DNA from: Phytobacter palmae
GTDB taxonomy: Bacteria > Pseudomonadota > Gammaproteobacteria > Enterobacterales > Enterobacteriaceae
Direction of reading: 5' to 3'
DNA: 64,000 bases
Assembly: GCA_900112785.1 (NCBI GenBank)
Contig: FONB01000011.1
Coordinates: 62,001 to 126,000 of the forward strand
The notes under the pieces are model-generated. The model worked only from the letters and a program-made list of their open reading frames with translations, had not been told where the DNA came from and searched no databases. Below, piece by piece: positions 54,280 through 63,946 of the stretch (within the stretch, counting starts at the first letter, position 1; each line of letters opens with the position of its first letter). The position numbers and the translations under genes were made by a program.

Positions 54280-56090
54280 CACAGACCTTTGATTTGCGCC
54301 TCAATACACTGGCGAAACGCTATCGTAGCGGTGAGATAACGCCGCGTGCGCTCATCACGCAATTGCGCGAACGGGCGATTGCGCTAAACCCGGAATTTCA
54401 TCTGTTTATTCATATTCTGAATGAAGCTGAGCTGGAGCCCTATCTGGCTGCGCTGGAACAGCATCAACCGGATGATCTGCCGCTGTACGGTATTCCGTTC
54501 GCCATCAAAGACAATATCGATCTTGCAGGCGTCCCTACCACGGCAGCCTGCCCGGCATTTGCGTATATGGCCGGACAGGATGCCACCCTCGTACGGCAGT
54601 TGATTGCCCTGGGGGCCATTCCCGTGGGTAAGACCAACCTCGATCAGTTTGCCACCGGTCTGAACGGTACCCGCTCGCCCTACGGCGCCTGTCGCAATAG
54701 CGTACATCCTGATTATCCGTCGGGCGGTTCCAGCGCCGGGTCGTCGCTGGCAGTAGCGCTGGGCGTCGCCAGTTTTTCATTAGGCACCGACACCGCTGGC
54801 AGCGGGCGCGTCCCCGCATCCCTGAACAATCTGGTGGGGCTCAAAGCCACCAAAGGGCTAATTTCAACGGCGGGCGTTGTGCCTGCATGCCGGACGCTGG
54901 ATTGTGTCACCTTCTTTACTGCCACAGCCGCTGAGGCCAGCACTTTGCTGGCATTGACCGCAGTCCAGGATCCGAATGATGATTACAGCCGCCACAACCC
55001 GCTATGGAACAGCAAGCAGGCGTTTGGCGTGCCGCAGGCCGGGTTCCGTTTTGGCGTGCCGGATAAGCTGGAGTTTCTGGGTTGTGCCGAGAGTGAGGCA
55101 CTGTTTTATCAGGCTAAAGCGCAGCTTGAAGCGCTGGGCGGTATACCGGTTGAGCTTGATTTCACCCCCTTCCTGGCAGCGGCAAAACTGCTTTATGAAG
55201 GACCCTGGGTGGCAGAGCGCTACCATGTGGCAGGTCAACTGATTGAACAGCAGCCGGATGCGGTACTGCCCGTTATCCGCGATGTTCTGCAAAAAGCCCC
55301 GACCACCGATGCCGTCAGCGCTTTCGACGGTCTCTATCGGTTGCAGGGCTATAAACGGCAATGCGATGCCTTACTCAACGGCCTGGATTGCGTACTGACA
55401 CCGACCTATCCGCGCCCGGTAACGCTGGCCGAACTGCGCGATGAGCCGGTGAAGCGCAACTCTGATCTCGGGTATTACACCAATTTCATGAACCTGCTCG
55501 ATTATGCTGCCGTCGCTGTTCCGGTCGGGTTTATGTCCAGTGGATTACCTTCCGGCGTGACTCTGTTTGGCCGCGCCTTTACCGATCAGTATCTGTTGAG
55601 TGTGGCGGATGCATTGCAGCGTCAAAAGCCGCTGAACTTGCCTGGGGGCAATACCATTGAAGCCGATATCCCTGCGCATGCCGCCGCAAATGATCGGGTA
55701 AAAGTGGTGGTCTGCGGTGCACATCTGGACGGTCTGGCGCTCAATTATCAGTTGCGTCAGCGGCAGGGATATCTGGTGGAGGCCGCGCTGAGCGCACCGG
55801 CCTATCGCCTCTATGCGCTGGCGGATGGCAAACGTCCTGGTATGGTTCGCGTCGCCGAAGGCGGCAGGGCTATTGCCGTTGAGGTGTGGGCGCTACCGTC
55901 CAGCGAGCTGGGATCGTTTCTCGCAGGTATCCCGGCGCCGCTGGGGTTAGGCAAAGTGGAACTCGAACAGGGCCAGTGGCTGACTGGATTCATTTGTGAA
56001 AATAATGGATTAGAGGGCGCAACGGACATCACGGAATATGGCGGCTGGCGCGCATGGCTTGCCAGCCGGGAGATTGTTAAGCAGCTCTAA
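54276..56090 (+). CDS. Allophanate hydrolase
   Basis: Splits allophanate into CO2 and ammonia, the final step of guanidine breakdown. It has 604 residues from ATG 54276, overlapping the carboxylase stop (ATGA). The amidase-signature triad is visible: Lys in PFAIKDNIDLAG, Ser in PSGGSSAGSSLAVALG and the nucleophile Ser in GTDTAGSGRVPAS. The C-terminal allophanate hydrolase domain (from about 465: KVVVCGAHLDGLALNYQL) is complete. No clear terminator lies in the 108 bp before bssR. Confidence 0.93.
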   Translation: MTQTFDLRLNTLAKRYRSGEITPRALITQLRERAIALNPEFHLFIHILNEAELEPYLAALEQHQPDDLPLYGIPFAIKDNIDLAGVPTTAACPAFAYMAGQDATLVRQLIALGAIPVGKTNLDQFATGLNGTRSPYGACRNSVHPDYPSGGSSAGSSLAVALGVASFSLGTDTAGSGRVPASLNNLVGLKATKGLISTAGVVPACRTLDCVTFFTATAAEASTLLALTAVQDPNDDYSRHNPLWNSKQAFGVPQAGFRFGVPDKLEFLGCAESEALFYQAKAQLEALGGIPVELDFTPFLAAAKLLYEGPWVAERYHVAGQLIEQQPDAVLPVIRDVLQKAPTTDAVSAFDGLYRLQGYKRQCDALLNGLDCVLTPTYPRPVTLAELRDEPVKRNSDLGYYTNFMNLLDYAAVAVPVGFMSSGLPSGVTLFGRAFTDQYLLSVADALQRQKPLNLPGGNTIEADIPAHAAANDRVKVVVCGAHLDGLALNYQLRQRQGYLVEAALSAPAYRLYALADGKRPGMVRVAEGGRAIAVEVWALPSSELGSFLAGIPAPLGLGKVELEQGQWLTGFICENNGLEGATDITEYGGWRAWLASREIVKQL

Positions 56091-56198
56091 AGTGTAAAGA
56101 AGTTTCGTCAGCGGTTAATAATTGACGTTGCGCATGCTTTCGCTCAAAAAACAGCCATACTATAAGTTGTACCTGATGGCTGACAAGGGGGGGAACGT

Positions 56199-56582
56199 AT
56201 GACCGTTGACGAACTTACACAACGTCTGTTGGACAAACTGGTTGATGCCAGAGCTGATCTTGCGATTTATATCCAGATGCGAAAAGCGAAAGGGTATATG
56301 TCCGTCAGCGAAAACGATCAATTACGCGAGCACTTCTTCGATCTTGCCAGGGAAATACGCGATAACGGTGTGCAATTGAATACCTTGCAGGATGCCGATA
56401 CCCGAGGTGCTTTGTATCGTGCGGAAGAGGCTATCTCTTCCGTGGCAGTTTGCCTGTTAAGCGGGCGTCAGGATTGCCCAACCTATATAGCGGTGAATGT
56501 CGAGAAACTGGAAAAAGCCTTTAATGTGCTTAATTTCAGTATCAAGTATCTTTGCGAACATGTACCGCTCGCCGAAATCTAA
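56199..56582 (+). CDS. bssR: Biofilm formation regulatory protein BssR
   Basis: 127 residues, the length of E. coli BssR (YliH), a small regulator of biofilm formation through signal secretion and catabolite effects. The shared core is DARADLAIYIQMRKAKGYMSVSENDQLREHFF, and the later AEEAISSVAVCLLSGRQDCPTYIAVNVEKLEKAF also matches. AAGGGGGGG precedes ATG 56199. It ends in a strong terminator. In E. coli it is next to rimO; here the guanidine block separates them. Confidence 0.92.
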   Translation: MTVDELTQRLLDKLVDARADLAIYIQMRKAKGYMSVSENDQLREHFFDLAREIRDNGVQLNTLQDADTRGALYRAEEAISSVAVCLLSGRQDCPTYIAVNVEKLEKAFNVLNFSIKYLCEHVPLAEI

Positions 56583-56586
56583 ACGC

Positions 56587-56610
56587 GGGGGAGGCCACTC
56601 CCCCCTTTCT
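56587..56610 (+). terminator. Intrinsic terminator after bssR
   Basis: GGGGGAG (56587-56593) pairs with CTCCCCC (56598-56604) around GCCA, followed by CTTTCTATTT. Confidence 0.85.
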
Positions 56611-56690
56611 ATTTAAGCTTTTGTAAAAATCCTCTTTCCCCTGGCCGTGCTGGCTACCCTTTATGCACACCATGAATAAAGGAGTGCGTC

Positions 56691-57806
56691 ATGCATCGTT
56701 CGGCTGCGTTTGTTATTCCTGCGATATTCCTTTCTGCCTCTGTCATGGCGGCACCCGCCCCCGTTAAGGTTGAGGTGTTACAAACCAAACTCGATCATCC
56801 CTGGTCTCTGGCTTTTTTGCCCGGCGATCAGGGCATGCTGATAACGATACGCGGCGGGCAGTTGCGGCAATGGCGGCCGGGGAAAGGCCTTTCTGATCCG
56901 ATAACCGGCATTCCGAAGGTATGGGCTAATGCGCAAGGCGGGCTGCTGGATGTGGTACTGGCCCCGGATTTTGCGCAGTCGCGTCGGGTCTGGCTGAGCT
57001 ATGCCGAAGCCGGGCAGGACGGTAAAGCGGGCACGGTGGTAGGGTATGGACGCCTTAGCGATGATGCAAAACACCTTGAAGCTTTTAAGGTGGTGTTTCG
57101 CCAGCAGCCAAAATTGTCGACCGGTAATCACTTTGGCGGGCGCATGGTATTTGACGGTAAAGGCTATCTGTGGATTGCGCTTGGGGAAAATAACCAACGC
57201 CCCACCGCACAAGATCTCGACAAACTACAGGGCAAGCTGATTCGCCTGACCGACCAGGGTAACGTCCCGCCGGATAACCCCTTTGTTGGCAAGCCCGGCG
57301 CACGACCGGAAATCTGGGCATACGGGCTTCGTAACCCACAGGGGATGGCGATGAACCCGTGGAGTCATACCCTGTGGATGCATGAGCATGGCCCGCGTGG
57401 CGGGGATGAAATCAATATCGCCGGGAAGGGGAAAAACTACGGCTGGCCGCTGGCGACCTGGGGAATAAATTACAGCGGATTACCTATCCCCGAGGCGAAA
57501 GGCGGCAAGGTCGACGGCACCGAGCAGCCCATCTTCTACTGGAAAAAATCTCCGGCTATCAGCGGCATGGCGTTCTATAACGCCGATCTCTTCCCCGAGT
57601 GGAAAAATAAACTTTTTATCGGTGCGCTGAAAGATGAAGACGTCATCGTGATGAGCGTAAACGGCAACACTGTTACCGAAGACGGACGCATCCTCAAAGA
57701 CCGAAAGGCGCGCATTCGCGATGTTCGCGTCGGGCCTGATGGCTATCTGTACGTGCTGACCGATGCGTCAGACGGGGAACTGCTGAAAGTCAGCCCGGCG
57801 CGGTAA
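56691..57806 (+). CDS. yliI: PQQ-dependent aldose sugar dehydrogenase YliI
   Basis: Periplasmic soluble aldose dehydrogenase using pyrroloquinoline quinone. It has 371 residues, the same as E. coli. The signal peptide ends VMAAPA. The six-bladed propeller has family features WSLAFLPGDQGMLITIRGGQL, STGNHFGGRMVFDGKGYLWIALGENN (His for catalysis in GNHFGG) and WMHEHGPRGGDEIN. ATG 56691 follows GGAGTGCGTC. It is convergent with gstB. Confidence 0.95.
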   Translation: MHRSAAFVIPAIFLSASVMAAPAPVKVEVLQTKLDHPWSLAFLPGDQGMLITIRGGQLRQWRPGKGLSDPITGIPKVWANAQGGLLDVVLAPDFAQSRRVWLSYAEAGQDGKAGTVVGYGRLSDDAKHLEAFKVVFRQQPKLSTGNHFGGRMVFDGKGYLWIALGENNQRPTAQDLDKLQGKLIRLTDQGNVPPDNPFVGKPGARPEIWAYGLRNPQGMAMNPWSHTLWMHEHGPRGGDEINIAGKGKNYGWPLATWGINYSGLPIPEAKGGKVDGTEQPIFYWKKSPAISGMAFYNADLFPEWKNKLFIGALKDEDVIVMSVNGNTVTEDGRILKDRKARIRDVRVGPDGYLYVLTDASDGELLKVSPAR

Positions 57807-57825
57807 GGGGCACCGGGCAGGCTTA

Positions 57826-58452
57826 TCAGGTCACCGGAATCATGACCACGTCACGAAATGCCGGGCGCTGCGTCAGTGCCTGGTACCAGCGCTCAAGGTG
57901 TGGACGTGGCGTCCAGCTCAGACCGATGTTGTAGAGGTTGTAGATAAAGGGCGCGACGGCGATATCACCGGGGCCGAATTCTGTGCCTGAGAGCCAGGGC
58001 TGTTGCGCCAGCGCGTCGTCAAGGAGGGCAAACAGCGCTTCGCAGGCATTGATGCCCGCTTCGATGGCCGCATTGTCGCGTTTTTCTACGGGCGTACGCA
58101 CCAGGCCTACGAGCAAAATACCATGTTTCGGTGCCAGCGTGGACAGCGCCCAGTCCATCCATTTTTCCCCCTGCGCGCGTACCGCAGGTTCATCATTCCA
58201 CAGGCGGCGTTGACCGTACTGTGCGGCCAGGTAGCGAACAATGGTATTGGATTCCCACAGGACGACATCGGTTTCGTCATCGCGCAGCAATGGCACGAGA
58301 CCGTTGGGATTCATTGCCAGAAATTCGGCTTCGCGATTCAGGCCAAACGCGCCGCCTGCGAGTATATGTTCATACGGCAGTTCCAGCTCTTCGAGTATCC
58401 AGCGCACTTTTTTGACGTTGGATGAGTTATTCCTGCCCCATAGCGTAATCAT
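57826..58452 (-). CDS. gstB: Glutathione S-transferase GstB
   Basis: 208 residues, same length and clear similarity to E. coli GstB (YliJ). The N-terminal thioredoxin-like domain ([57 protein letters not shown]) binds glutathione. The C-terminal helical domain contains [18 protein letters not shown]. It is convergent with yliI, as in E. coli. It is a paralogue of the GST at 45450-46073. Confidence 0.95.
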   Translation of the reverse strand: MITLWGRNNSSNVKKVRWILEELELPYEHILAGGAFGLNREAEFLAMNPNGLVPLLRDDETDVVLWESNTIVRYLAAQYGQRRLWNDEPAVRAQGEKWMDWALSTLAPKHGILLVGLVRTPVEKRDNAAIEAGINACEALFALLDDALAQQPWLSGTEFGPGDIAVAPFIYNLYNIGLSWTPRPHLERWYQALTQRPAFRDVVMIPVT

Positions 58453-58681
58453 GTTACCCCCTTGCGTTTACACTCCTGTCTGAGGCCTTCTATGTTGAGA
58501 TAAAGTTAACGTTCTGGCAACGATTTACAAAATTATCCACGCGCCAGAGCACAACAATATGTTATTGCATAAACTTTACTTTTCAGTGCTTTTATTCACG
58601 CTGGTTCTGCGCTATTACTCACGGCTTGTTGCTGCACGGTGGTGCGACGTTGATTTCAGAATGGATACCTGGGTGGCCTAT

Positions 58682-59881
58682 ATGACGCATTTTTCTCTCT
58701 TTTCACGCGGCCTGGCGGCGGGAGCCGCATTGCTCGTTCTCTTTTCACCTTCTCTGTATGCAGTGGAGCAAACGCCGGAGGCTCCGCCTGTTGATGCCCG
58801 CGCATGGATCCTCATGGATTACGCCAGCGGGAAGGTGCTGGCAGAAGGGAATGCCGATGAGAAGCTGGATCCTGCCAGCCTCACCAAATTAATGACCAGC
58901 TATGTAGTCGGGCAAGCATTAAAGGCGGGCAAGATTCACCTGACCGACATCGTGACGGTGGGTAAAGATGCCTGGGCCACCGGCAACCCTGCATTACGTG
59001 GCTCTTCTCTGATGTTCCTCAAACCGGGCGATCAGGTCTCGGTGGCTGACCTCAACAAAGGGGTCATTATTCAGTCCGGCAACGACGCCAGTATCGCTAT
59101 TGCTGATTTCGTGGCGGGTAGCCAGGATTCTTTCGTTAGCCTGATGAACAGCTACTCGCAAAAACTTGGCCTGACCAACACCACGTTCAAAACCGTCCAC
59201 GGGCTGGACGCGCCGGGGCAGTTCAGTACCGCCCGTGATATGGCGCTGCTCGGTAAAGCGCTGATTCACGACGTTCCGGATGAATATGCGATCCACAAAG
59301 AGAAAGAGTTCACTTTCAACAAAATCCGTCAGCCGAACCGCAACCGTCTGCTGTGGAGTACCAGCATGAATGTTGACGGCATGAAGACCGGGACGACGGA
59401 TGGCGCGGGTTACAACCTGGTGGCGTCGGCAACAATGGGGGACATGCGCCTGATCTCCGTAGTGCTGGGGGCGAAAACCGACCGCATCCGTTTTAACGAG
59501 TCGGAAAAACTGCTGACCTGGGGCTTTCGCTTCTTCGAAACGGTCACGCCTGTCAAACCTGACGCCACCTTTGTGAATCAACGCGTCTGGTTTGGCGCGC
59601 AAAGCGAGGCGAAACTGGGGGCGGGGGAGGCCGGTTCGGTCACCATTCCAAAAGGGCAACTGAAAAACCTGAAAGCCTCTTACACCTTAACCGAACCGCA
59701 GCTTACCGCGCCGCTGAAACAGGGGCAGGTTGTCGGCACCATTGATTTTCAACTGAATGGACAGACCATTGAAAAGCGTCCGCTTATTGTGATGGAGGCG
59801 GTGGAAGAGGCCGGGTTCTTTGGCCGGATGTGGGACTTTGTCCTGATGAAATTCCACCAGTGGTTTGGCTGGTTCGCCTGA
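58682..59881 (+). CDS. dacC: D-alanyl-D-alanine carboxypeptidase DacC (PBP6)
   Basis: Periplasmic membrane-tethered penicillin-binding protein that trims the pentapeptide of peptidoglycan. It has 399 residues from ATG 58682. The signal peptide ends SLYA. Active-site motifs are SLTK (in [12 protein letters not shown]), SGN (IIQSGNDAS) and KTG ([10 protein letters not shown]). The C-terminal amphipathic anchor ends [18 protein letters not shown]. The longer frame from 58559 adds 41 residues before the signal peptide and is rejected. Confidence 0.97.
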   Translation: MTHFSLFSRGLAAGAALLVLFSPSLYAVEQTPEAPPVDARAWILMDYASGKVLAEGNADEKLDPASLTKLMTSYVVGQALKAGKIHLTDIVTVGKDAWATGNPALRGSSLMFLKPGDQVSVADLNKGVIIQSGNDASIAIADFVAGSQDSFVSLMNSYSQKLGLTNTTFKTVHGLDAPGQFSTARDMALLGKALIHDVPDEYAIHKEKEFTFNKIRQPNRNRLLWSTSMNVDGMKTGTTDGAGYNLVASATMGDMRLISVVLGAKTDRIRFNESEKLLTWGFRFFETVTPVKPDATFVNQRVWFGAQSEAKLGAGEAGSVTIPKGQLKNLKASYTLTEPQLTAPLKQGQVVGTIDFQLNGQTIEKRPLIVMEAVEEAGFFGRMWDFVLMKFHQWFGWFA

Positions 59882-59890
59882 TAACCCCAC

Positions 59891-59913
59891 ACCGTGCCCC
59901 ATGCGGGCACGGT
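59891..59913. terminator. Hairpin between convergent dacC and deoR
   Basis: ACCGTGCCC (59891-59899) pairs with GGGCACGGT (59905-59913) around CATGC. It touches the deoR stop codon. No strong T-run is present on either side. Confidence 0.6.
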
Positions 59914-60671
59914 CAGAAGAACAGTTTGATCTGCTCGGCTTTGGCAAACTCAACCAGCGCCTCGTCCGGGCAGCAGTCGCTGACGATGGCGTCAAAATGG
60001 TTTAAATCGCCCATGCACGCCGGACGTACTTTGCCAAACTTGCTGTGATCGACCACCAGCACATGAAATTGCGCGCTGGCCATTGCCCACTGCTTTAGCG
60101 GCAACTCTTCCAGATTAAAACAGGTAACGCCCTGCTCAATGTGAACCCCGGCGGCGGAATAAAAGGCCATATCCGGGCGCAGATAGCTCAGCGTCTCTTT
60201 GAAATTGAGCGGCTGAAAAATGGCATTACTGGCATGAAATTCGCCGCCACTTAAGATGGCGCGGCACAGCGGCTTTTCCTGGAGAGCCAGAAACGTATTC
60301 AGGGAGTAGCACACCCCGGTGAACGGCAGATCCGCCGGAATGGCTTCGATAATCCAGGGGGTCGTGGTGCCGCAGTCAAAGAACACCATTTGGTGTGGTT
60401 GCACCAGCTTCGCGGCTAACTCAGCCGCACGGCGCTTCTCATCTACCAGACGGGTTTTCTGATCGCTTAGCAGATAATGGCTGGCGGTGCGCGGTTCAAG
60501 TACGATATAGCCGCCCAGTAGCACAACCGGCGCGCTGTTAGCGCTGAGATCGCGGCGAATCGTCATTTCTGAAACACCCAGAAGCGCGGCGGCCTCTTTC
60601 AGATGCAGCTTATCGCTGCGCTTGAGCGCCGACAGTAACTGGCTTATCCGTTCGTCACGTCTTGTTTCCAT
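59913..60671 (-). CDS. deoR: Deoxyribose operon repressor DeoR
   Basis: 252 residues, same length as E. coli DeoR, the repressor of deoxynucleoside catabolism genes that responds to deoxyribose-5-phosphate. The N-terminal HTH reads ERISQLLSALKRSDKLHLKEAAALLGVSEMTIRRDLS. The effector domain has FFDCGTTTPWIIEA and GGEFHASNAIF. It is convergent with dacC and monocistronic. It is the only DeoR-family gene in this window. Confidence 0.95.
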   Translation of the reverse strand: METRRDERISQLLSALKRSDKLHLKEAAALLGVSEMTIRRDLSANSAPVVLLGGYIVLEPRTASHYLLSDQKTRLVDEKRRAAELAAKLVQPHQMVFFDCGTTTPWIIEAIPADLPFTGVCYSLNTFLALQEKPLCRAILSGGEFHASNAIFQPLNFKETLSYLRPDMAFYSAAGVHIEQGVTCFNLEELPLKQWAMASAQFHVLVVDHSKFGKVRPACMGDLNHFDAIVSDCCPDEALVEFAKAEQIKLFF

Positions 60672-60689
60672 AATACCCCTGAATAAAAG

Positions 60690-60712
60690 AAAGCCCTGCG
60701 TTTAGCAGGGCG
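60690..60712 (-). terminator. Intrinsic terminator after ybjG
   Basis: GCCCTGC and GCAGGGC form a stem around the GTTTA loop. On the minus strand it is followed by TTTCTTTTATT. It lies 25 bp after the ybjG stop and ahead of deoR. Confidence 0.8.
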
Positions 60713-60736
60713 TTCATCTTACCTTTGCCGCCGGGC

Positions 60737-61345
60737 TTAGTCACGTACCCAGCCCCGGCGAATCGGAAAGGCAAAACAGAGGCGGTAGAGGTGCTGTAGC
60801 GTGCGGTGCAGCGCCGGGCCGAAGATCTGCCAGAGTATCTGGGCGCTCAGACAACCACACATGCCAACAAACAGACCGCCAACCATATCGAGTGGCCAGT
60901 GTACGCCCACGTAAACGCGAGACCAGGCAATCGCCAGCGCAACCAGCATCAGCACCGCGCCGGACCAGGCCCGGTGCCAGGCCATAAAGGCAATGGCAAA
61001 CGTAAAAATCACCGTACCGTGATCGCTCGGGAACGAGTAGTCCGGCGAATGGGGCAGAAAGTTGTAGCCGACATGATCAACAAATGGGCGGTTATGGGGG
61101 AAGAGATGTCCCAATAATAGCGAAAGGCTCATGCTGATAGCCATTGCCATGGTGACTTTGATGACTAACTGGCGCTGTGCGCTAAGCTGTTTACGCGGCC
61201 CCCAGAGCCATAGCGCCACGGCAAGTAGCGGCACTATGCTGATTAAATCATTGGCGATGAACCGTGCTGCGGTAATCATCCACGCGGGGGAGTCCGGTGT
61301 GGCGTTGATCATCGCAAACAGCGTGTAATTCAGATTTTCCAACAT
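60737..61345 (-). CDS. ybjG: Undecaprenyl-diphosphatase YbjG
   Basis: PAP2-family membrane phosphatase that recycles undecaprenyl pyrophosphate. It has 202 residues from ATG 61345 (MLENLNYTLFAMINATPDSP). It has about five membrane segments and the phosphatase motifs PHNRPFVDH, PSDHGTVIF (His) and SRVYVGVHWPLDMVGG. The frame extends upstream to 61399 but the E. coli start matches 61345. A PmrA-type box lies in its promoter region, which fits known PmrAB control of ybjG in Salmonella. Confidence 0.94.
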   Translation of the reverse strand: MLENLNYTLFAMINATPDSPAWMITAARFIANDLISIVPLLAVALWLWGPRKQLSAQRQLVIKVTMAMAISMSLSLLLGHLFPHNRPFVDHVGYNFLPHSPDYSFPSDHGTVIFTFAIAFMAWHRAWSGAVLMLVALAIAWSRVYVGVHWPLDMVGGLFVGMCGCLSAQILWQIFGPALHRTLQHLYRLCFAFPIRRGWVRD

Positions 61346-61506
61346 GCTCTTTATGACTCCGGGCTCTGGCTGATGTGAATATTTGATGACAGCGCTCACC
61401 TTAAAAGCGGCGCGATAAACGGTAAAGTCGTTTCAGCTTATTTAACGGAGAGTTAGACGATTCTTAAGCCGTTTATTGCATCAATGTGACACGGTACGCA
61501 GTGATA

Positions 61507-61523
61507 ATTAAGACAACCTTAAG
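61507..61523 (-). promoter_or_regulatory. PmrA (BasR) box upstream of ybjG
   Basis: The minus strand reads CTTAAG-GTTGT-CTTAAT, matching the PmrA direct repeat CTTAAG-N5-CTTAA(G/T). It lies 162 bp before ybjG in the correct orientation, within the divergent ybjG-mdfA gap. Confidence 0.75.
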
Positions 61524-61624
61524 GTTGAAAAAAGTGCTTTCCAGGTTGCGAGTAGCATAATTCGCTATCGTCGACCGGCCGCTTTGATTACACTCTGCGC
61601 GATTTTTTACGTAAAAGAGATTGC

Positions 61625-62857
61625 ATGCAAAACCATACCCTTACTGGCCGTCGCCTGGGGCGTCAGGCACTGTTATTTCCCCTTTGTCTGGTCCTGTACG
61701 AATTCTCAACCTATATTGCCAACGATATGATTCAGCCGGGTATGCTGGCCGTGGTCGGGCAATATCAGGCCGGGATTGAGTGGGTGCCGACATCAATGAC
61801 CGCCTACCTTGCCGGTGGCATGTTTTTACAGTGGCTGCTGGGCCCGCTGTCGGACCGTATCGGCCGTCGCCCGGTGATGCTGACCGGAGTGGTCTGGTTT
61901 GTGGTGACCTGCCTGGCCACCCTGCTGGCGCAAAACATTGAACAGTTCACTCTGCTGCGTTTTTTGCAGGGGATCAGCCTGTGCTTTATTGGCGCGGTCG
62001 GTTATGCGGCCATTCAGGAGTCCTTTGAAGAGGCGGTGTGCATTAAGATCACCGCGCTGATGGCTAACGTGGCGCTTATCGCGCCGCTGCTCGGTCCGCT
62101 GGTGGGGGCGGCGTGGGTTCATGCCGCTCCCTGGCAGGGGATGTTTGTCCTCTTTGCGCTGCTGGCGGCGGTGGCGTTTGTGGGGCTGCAACGGGCGATG
62201 CCGGAAACCGCCACCCGGTTGGGTGAACCGCTGTCGTTAAAAGCCCTGTGGCACGATTATGCGCTGGTGATGAAAAATATCCGTTTCGTCGCCGGAGCGC
62301 TGGCTACCGGGTTTGTCAGCCTGCCGTTGCTGGCCTGGATTGCCCAGTCACCGATCATTATCATCAGCGGTGAACAGCTCAGCAGCTACGAATACGGGCT
62401 GTTGCAGGTGCCGGTTTTTGGCGCACTGATTCTGGGGAATCTGCTGCTGGCACGGCTGACCTCCCGGCGTACCGTGCGTTCGCTGATTATCCTTGGCGGC
62501 TGGCCGATTGTAGCCGGGCTTATTCTGGCGGCCGTGGCAACGCTGGTCTCCTCGCATGCTTATCTCTGGATGACCGCAGGTTTGAGCCTGTATGCGTTTG
62601 GTATTGGTCTGGCTAATGCCGGGCTGGTGCGCCTGACGCTGTTTGCCAGTGAGGTCAGCAAAGGGGCCGTTTCGGCGGCGATGGGTATGCTGCAAATGCT
62701 GATTTTCACTGTCGGTATCGAAGTCAGTAAATATGCCTATCTGGCCGGCGGAAATGGCCTGTTCAGCGTTTTTAATCTGCTCAATGGCCTCTTCTGGCTG
62801 GGGCTGATGGTTGTTTTCCTGCGTGATAAAAGCGTCGGAAACTCGTTTGAAGGTTAA
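61625..62857 (+). CDS. mdfA: Multidrug efflux MFS transporter MdfA (Cmr)
   Basis: Proton-coupled multidrug exporter of the DHA1 family, 410 residues with 12 membrane segments, equal to E. coli MdfA. The membrane-embedded acidic residues Glu26 and Asp34 are present in [18 protein letters not shown]. The motif A loop [13 protein letters not shown] and the motif C stretch [18 protein letters not shown] are intact. ATG 61625 follows AAAAGAGATTGC. It is divergent from ybjG. Confidence 0.96.
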   Translation: MQNHTLTGRRLGRQALLFPLCLVLYEFSTYIANDMIQPGMLAVVGQYQAGIEWVPTSMTAYLAGGMFLQWLLGPLSDRIGRRPVMLTGVVWFVVTCLATLLAQNIEQFTLLRFLQGISLCFIGAVGYAAIQESFEEAVCIKITALMANVALIAPLLGPLVGAAWVHAAPWQGMFVLFALLAAVAFVGLQRAMPETATRLGEPLSLKALWHDYALVMKNIRFVAGALATGFVSLPLLAWIAQSPIIIISGEQLSSYEYGLLQVPVFGALILGNLLLARLTSRRTVRSLIILGGWPIVAGLILAAVATLVSSHAYLWMTAGLSLYAFGIGLANAGLVRLTLFASEVSKGAVSAAMGMLQMLIFTVGIEVSKYAYLAGGNGLFSVFNLLNGLFWLGLMVVFLRDKSVGNSFEG

Positions 62858-63109
62858 GCCTGTCCGCCGGGTGAGGGAAGCGCGTCCATCTGCCAGGGAT
62901 GATTTTCCTTCGCCCATTTGAGCCTGAGGGCTCCGGGTGCCCCACAACCTGAGTAACTCGTTATTCCGCCAGTGATTATATCGACATATCTGTTATCACT
63001 TCCGGCGTGTCACTTTTACTGAAAACGCGTATCTTTGATAGCGATATTGCTGAGCACGACGCACCTGCCTGTTCACAAACTATTCAGATAAAACGTTAGG
63101 GACACATCG

Positions 63110-63892
63110 ATGATCTTGAGAAAGACGCTGATTTCTTTAGTGACTATATATACCCTCTGCCATTTAAGCCCTGTGCTGGCGGCCTCTGCGCCGGTATTTA
63201 CGCCTGAGCAGGAAGCGCAAATCGGTAAAATCGCTGCCGACTACCTTGTCGCCCATCCGGAGGTGCTGGTGCAGGTCAGCCAGAAACTGCAGCAGCAAGA
63301 GCAGGAGCGTCAACAGATGGCGCTGACGCAGAAGGTGATGGAGAACCAGGAAGCGCTTCTGCGTGATAAAGATACGCCGGTTATCGGCCCGCAGGATGCG
63401 AGCGTGGCAGTCATCGAATTTTTCGATTATCAGTGTATTTATTGCAGCAAACTTGCCCCGGAGCTGGAGAAAGTCATGAAGGCCAGCCCGGACGTGCGTT
63501 ATATATTCAAAGAGTGGCCTATTTTCGCGTCACGCTGGGAAAACTCAGAGAAAGCGGCGCAGCGCGGTCTCGATGTCTGGAAGCAGAAAGGCGCGGCCGG
63601 ATATGCCATCTATCACAACAGTATTTACCATACCGGGCATAACGAGGGGCAACTGACGGTCGAGGATATTAACGCTGCCGCGAAGGCTGCCGGTGCCACG
63701 GATAAGCCGCAGGCGGATTACAGCAACATCCTTGAAAATACCAATACGCTGGCGCAGACCCTCGAACTCACCGGGACGCCAGGACTGATTGTCATGCCGG
63801 TTAAAGGGGCAAACCCGCAGAACATCACCGTCTTCCCGGGGCTTGCCAGCGCGGAGCAGATTCAGGCCGCGATTAAGAAAGCCAGCCACTAA
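63110..63892 (+). CDS. DsbA-family periplasmic thiol-disulfide protein
   Basis: Exported thioredoxin-fold protein with 260 residues. The signal peptide ends SPVLA. A helical N-terminal region rich in Gln and Glu (about 40-85) resembles the oligomerisation segment of ScsC/Com1-type proteins. The DsbA-like domain has the redox motif CIYC in FFDYQCIYCSKLAPE and the cis-proline in ELTGTPGLIVMP. It is probably an oxidase or isomerase for periplasmic disulfides. E. coli K-12 does not have this gene after mdfA as far as I recall. ATG 63110 has AGGGAC upstream. Confidence 0.85.
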   Translation: MILRKTLISLVTIYTLCHLSPVLAASAPVFTPEQEAQIGKIAADYLVAHPEVLVQVSQKLQQQEQERQQMALTQKVMENQEALLRDKDTPVIGPQDASVAVIEFFDYQCIYCSKLAPELEKVMKASPDVRYIFKEWPIFASRWENSEKAAQRGLDVWKQKGAAGYAIYHNSIYHTGHNEGQLTVEDINAAAKAAGATDKPQADYSNILENTNTLAQTLELTGTPGLIVMPVKGANPQNITVFPGLASAEQIQAAIKKASH

Positions 63893-63900
63893 CCCGCAAC

Positions 63901-63946
63901 ATTGCCGCCGGTTATACCGAATCCGGTGAGAATTACCGGCGGCAAT
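63901..63946. terminator. Long inverted repeat after the DsbA-like gene
   Basis: ATTGCCGCCGGT (63901-63912) pairs perfectly over 12 bp with ACCGGCGGCAAT (63935-63946), enclosing 22 nt. It starts 9 bp after the stop codon. No T-run follows, so it may be a terminator without tail, an mRNA stabiliser or a REP-like element. Confidence 0.55.
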
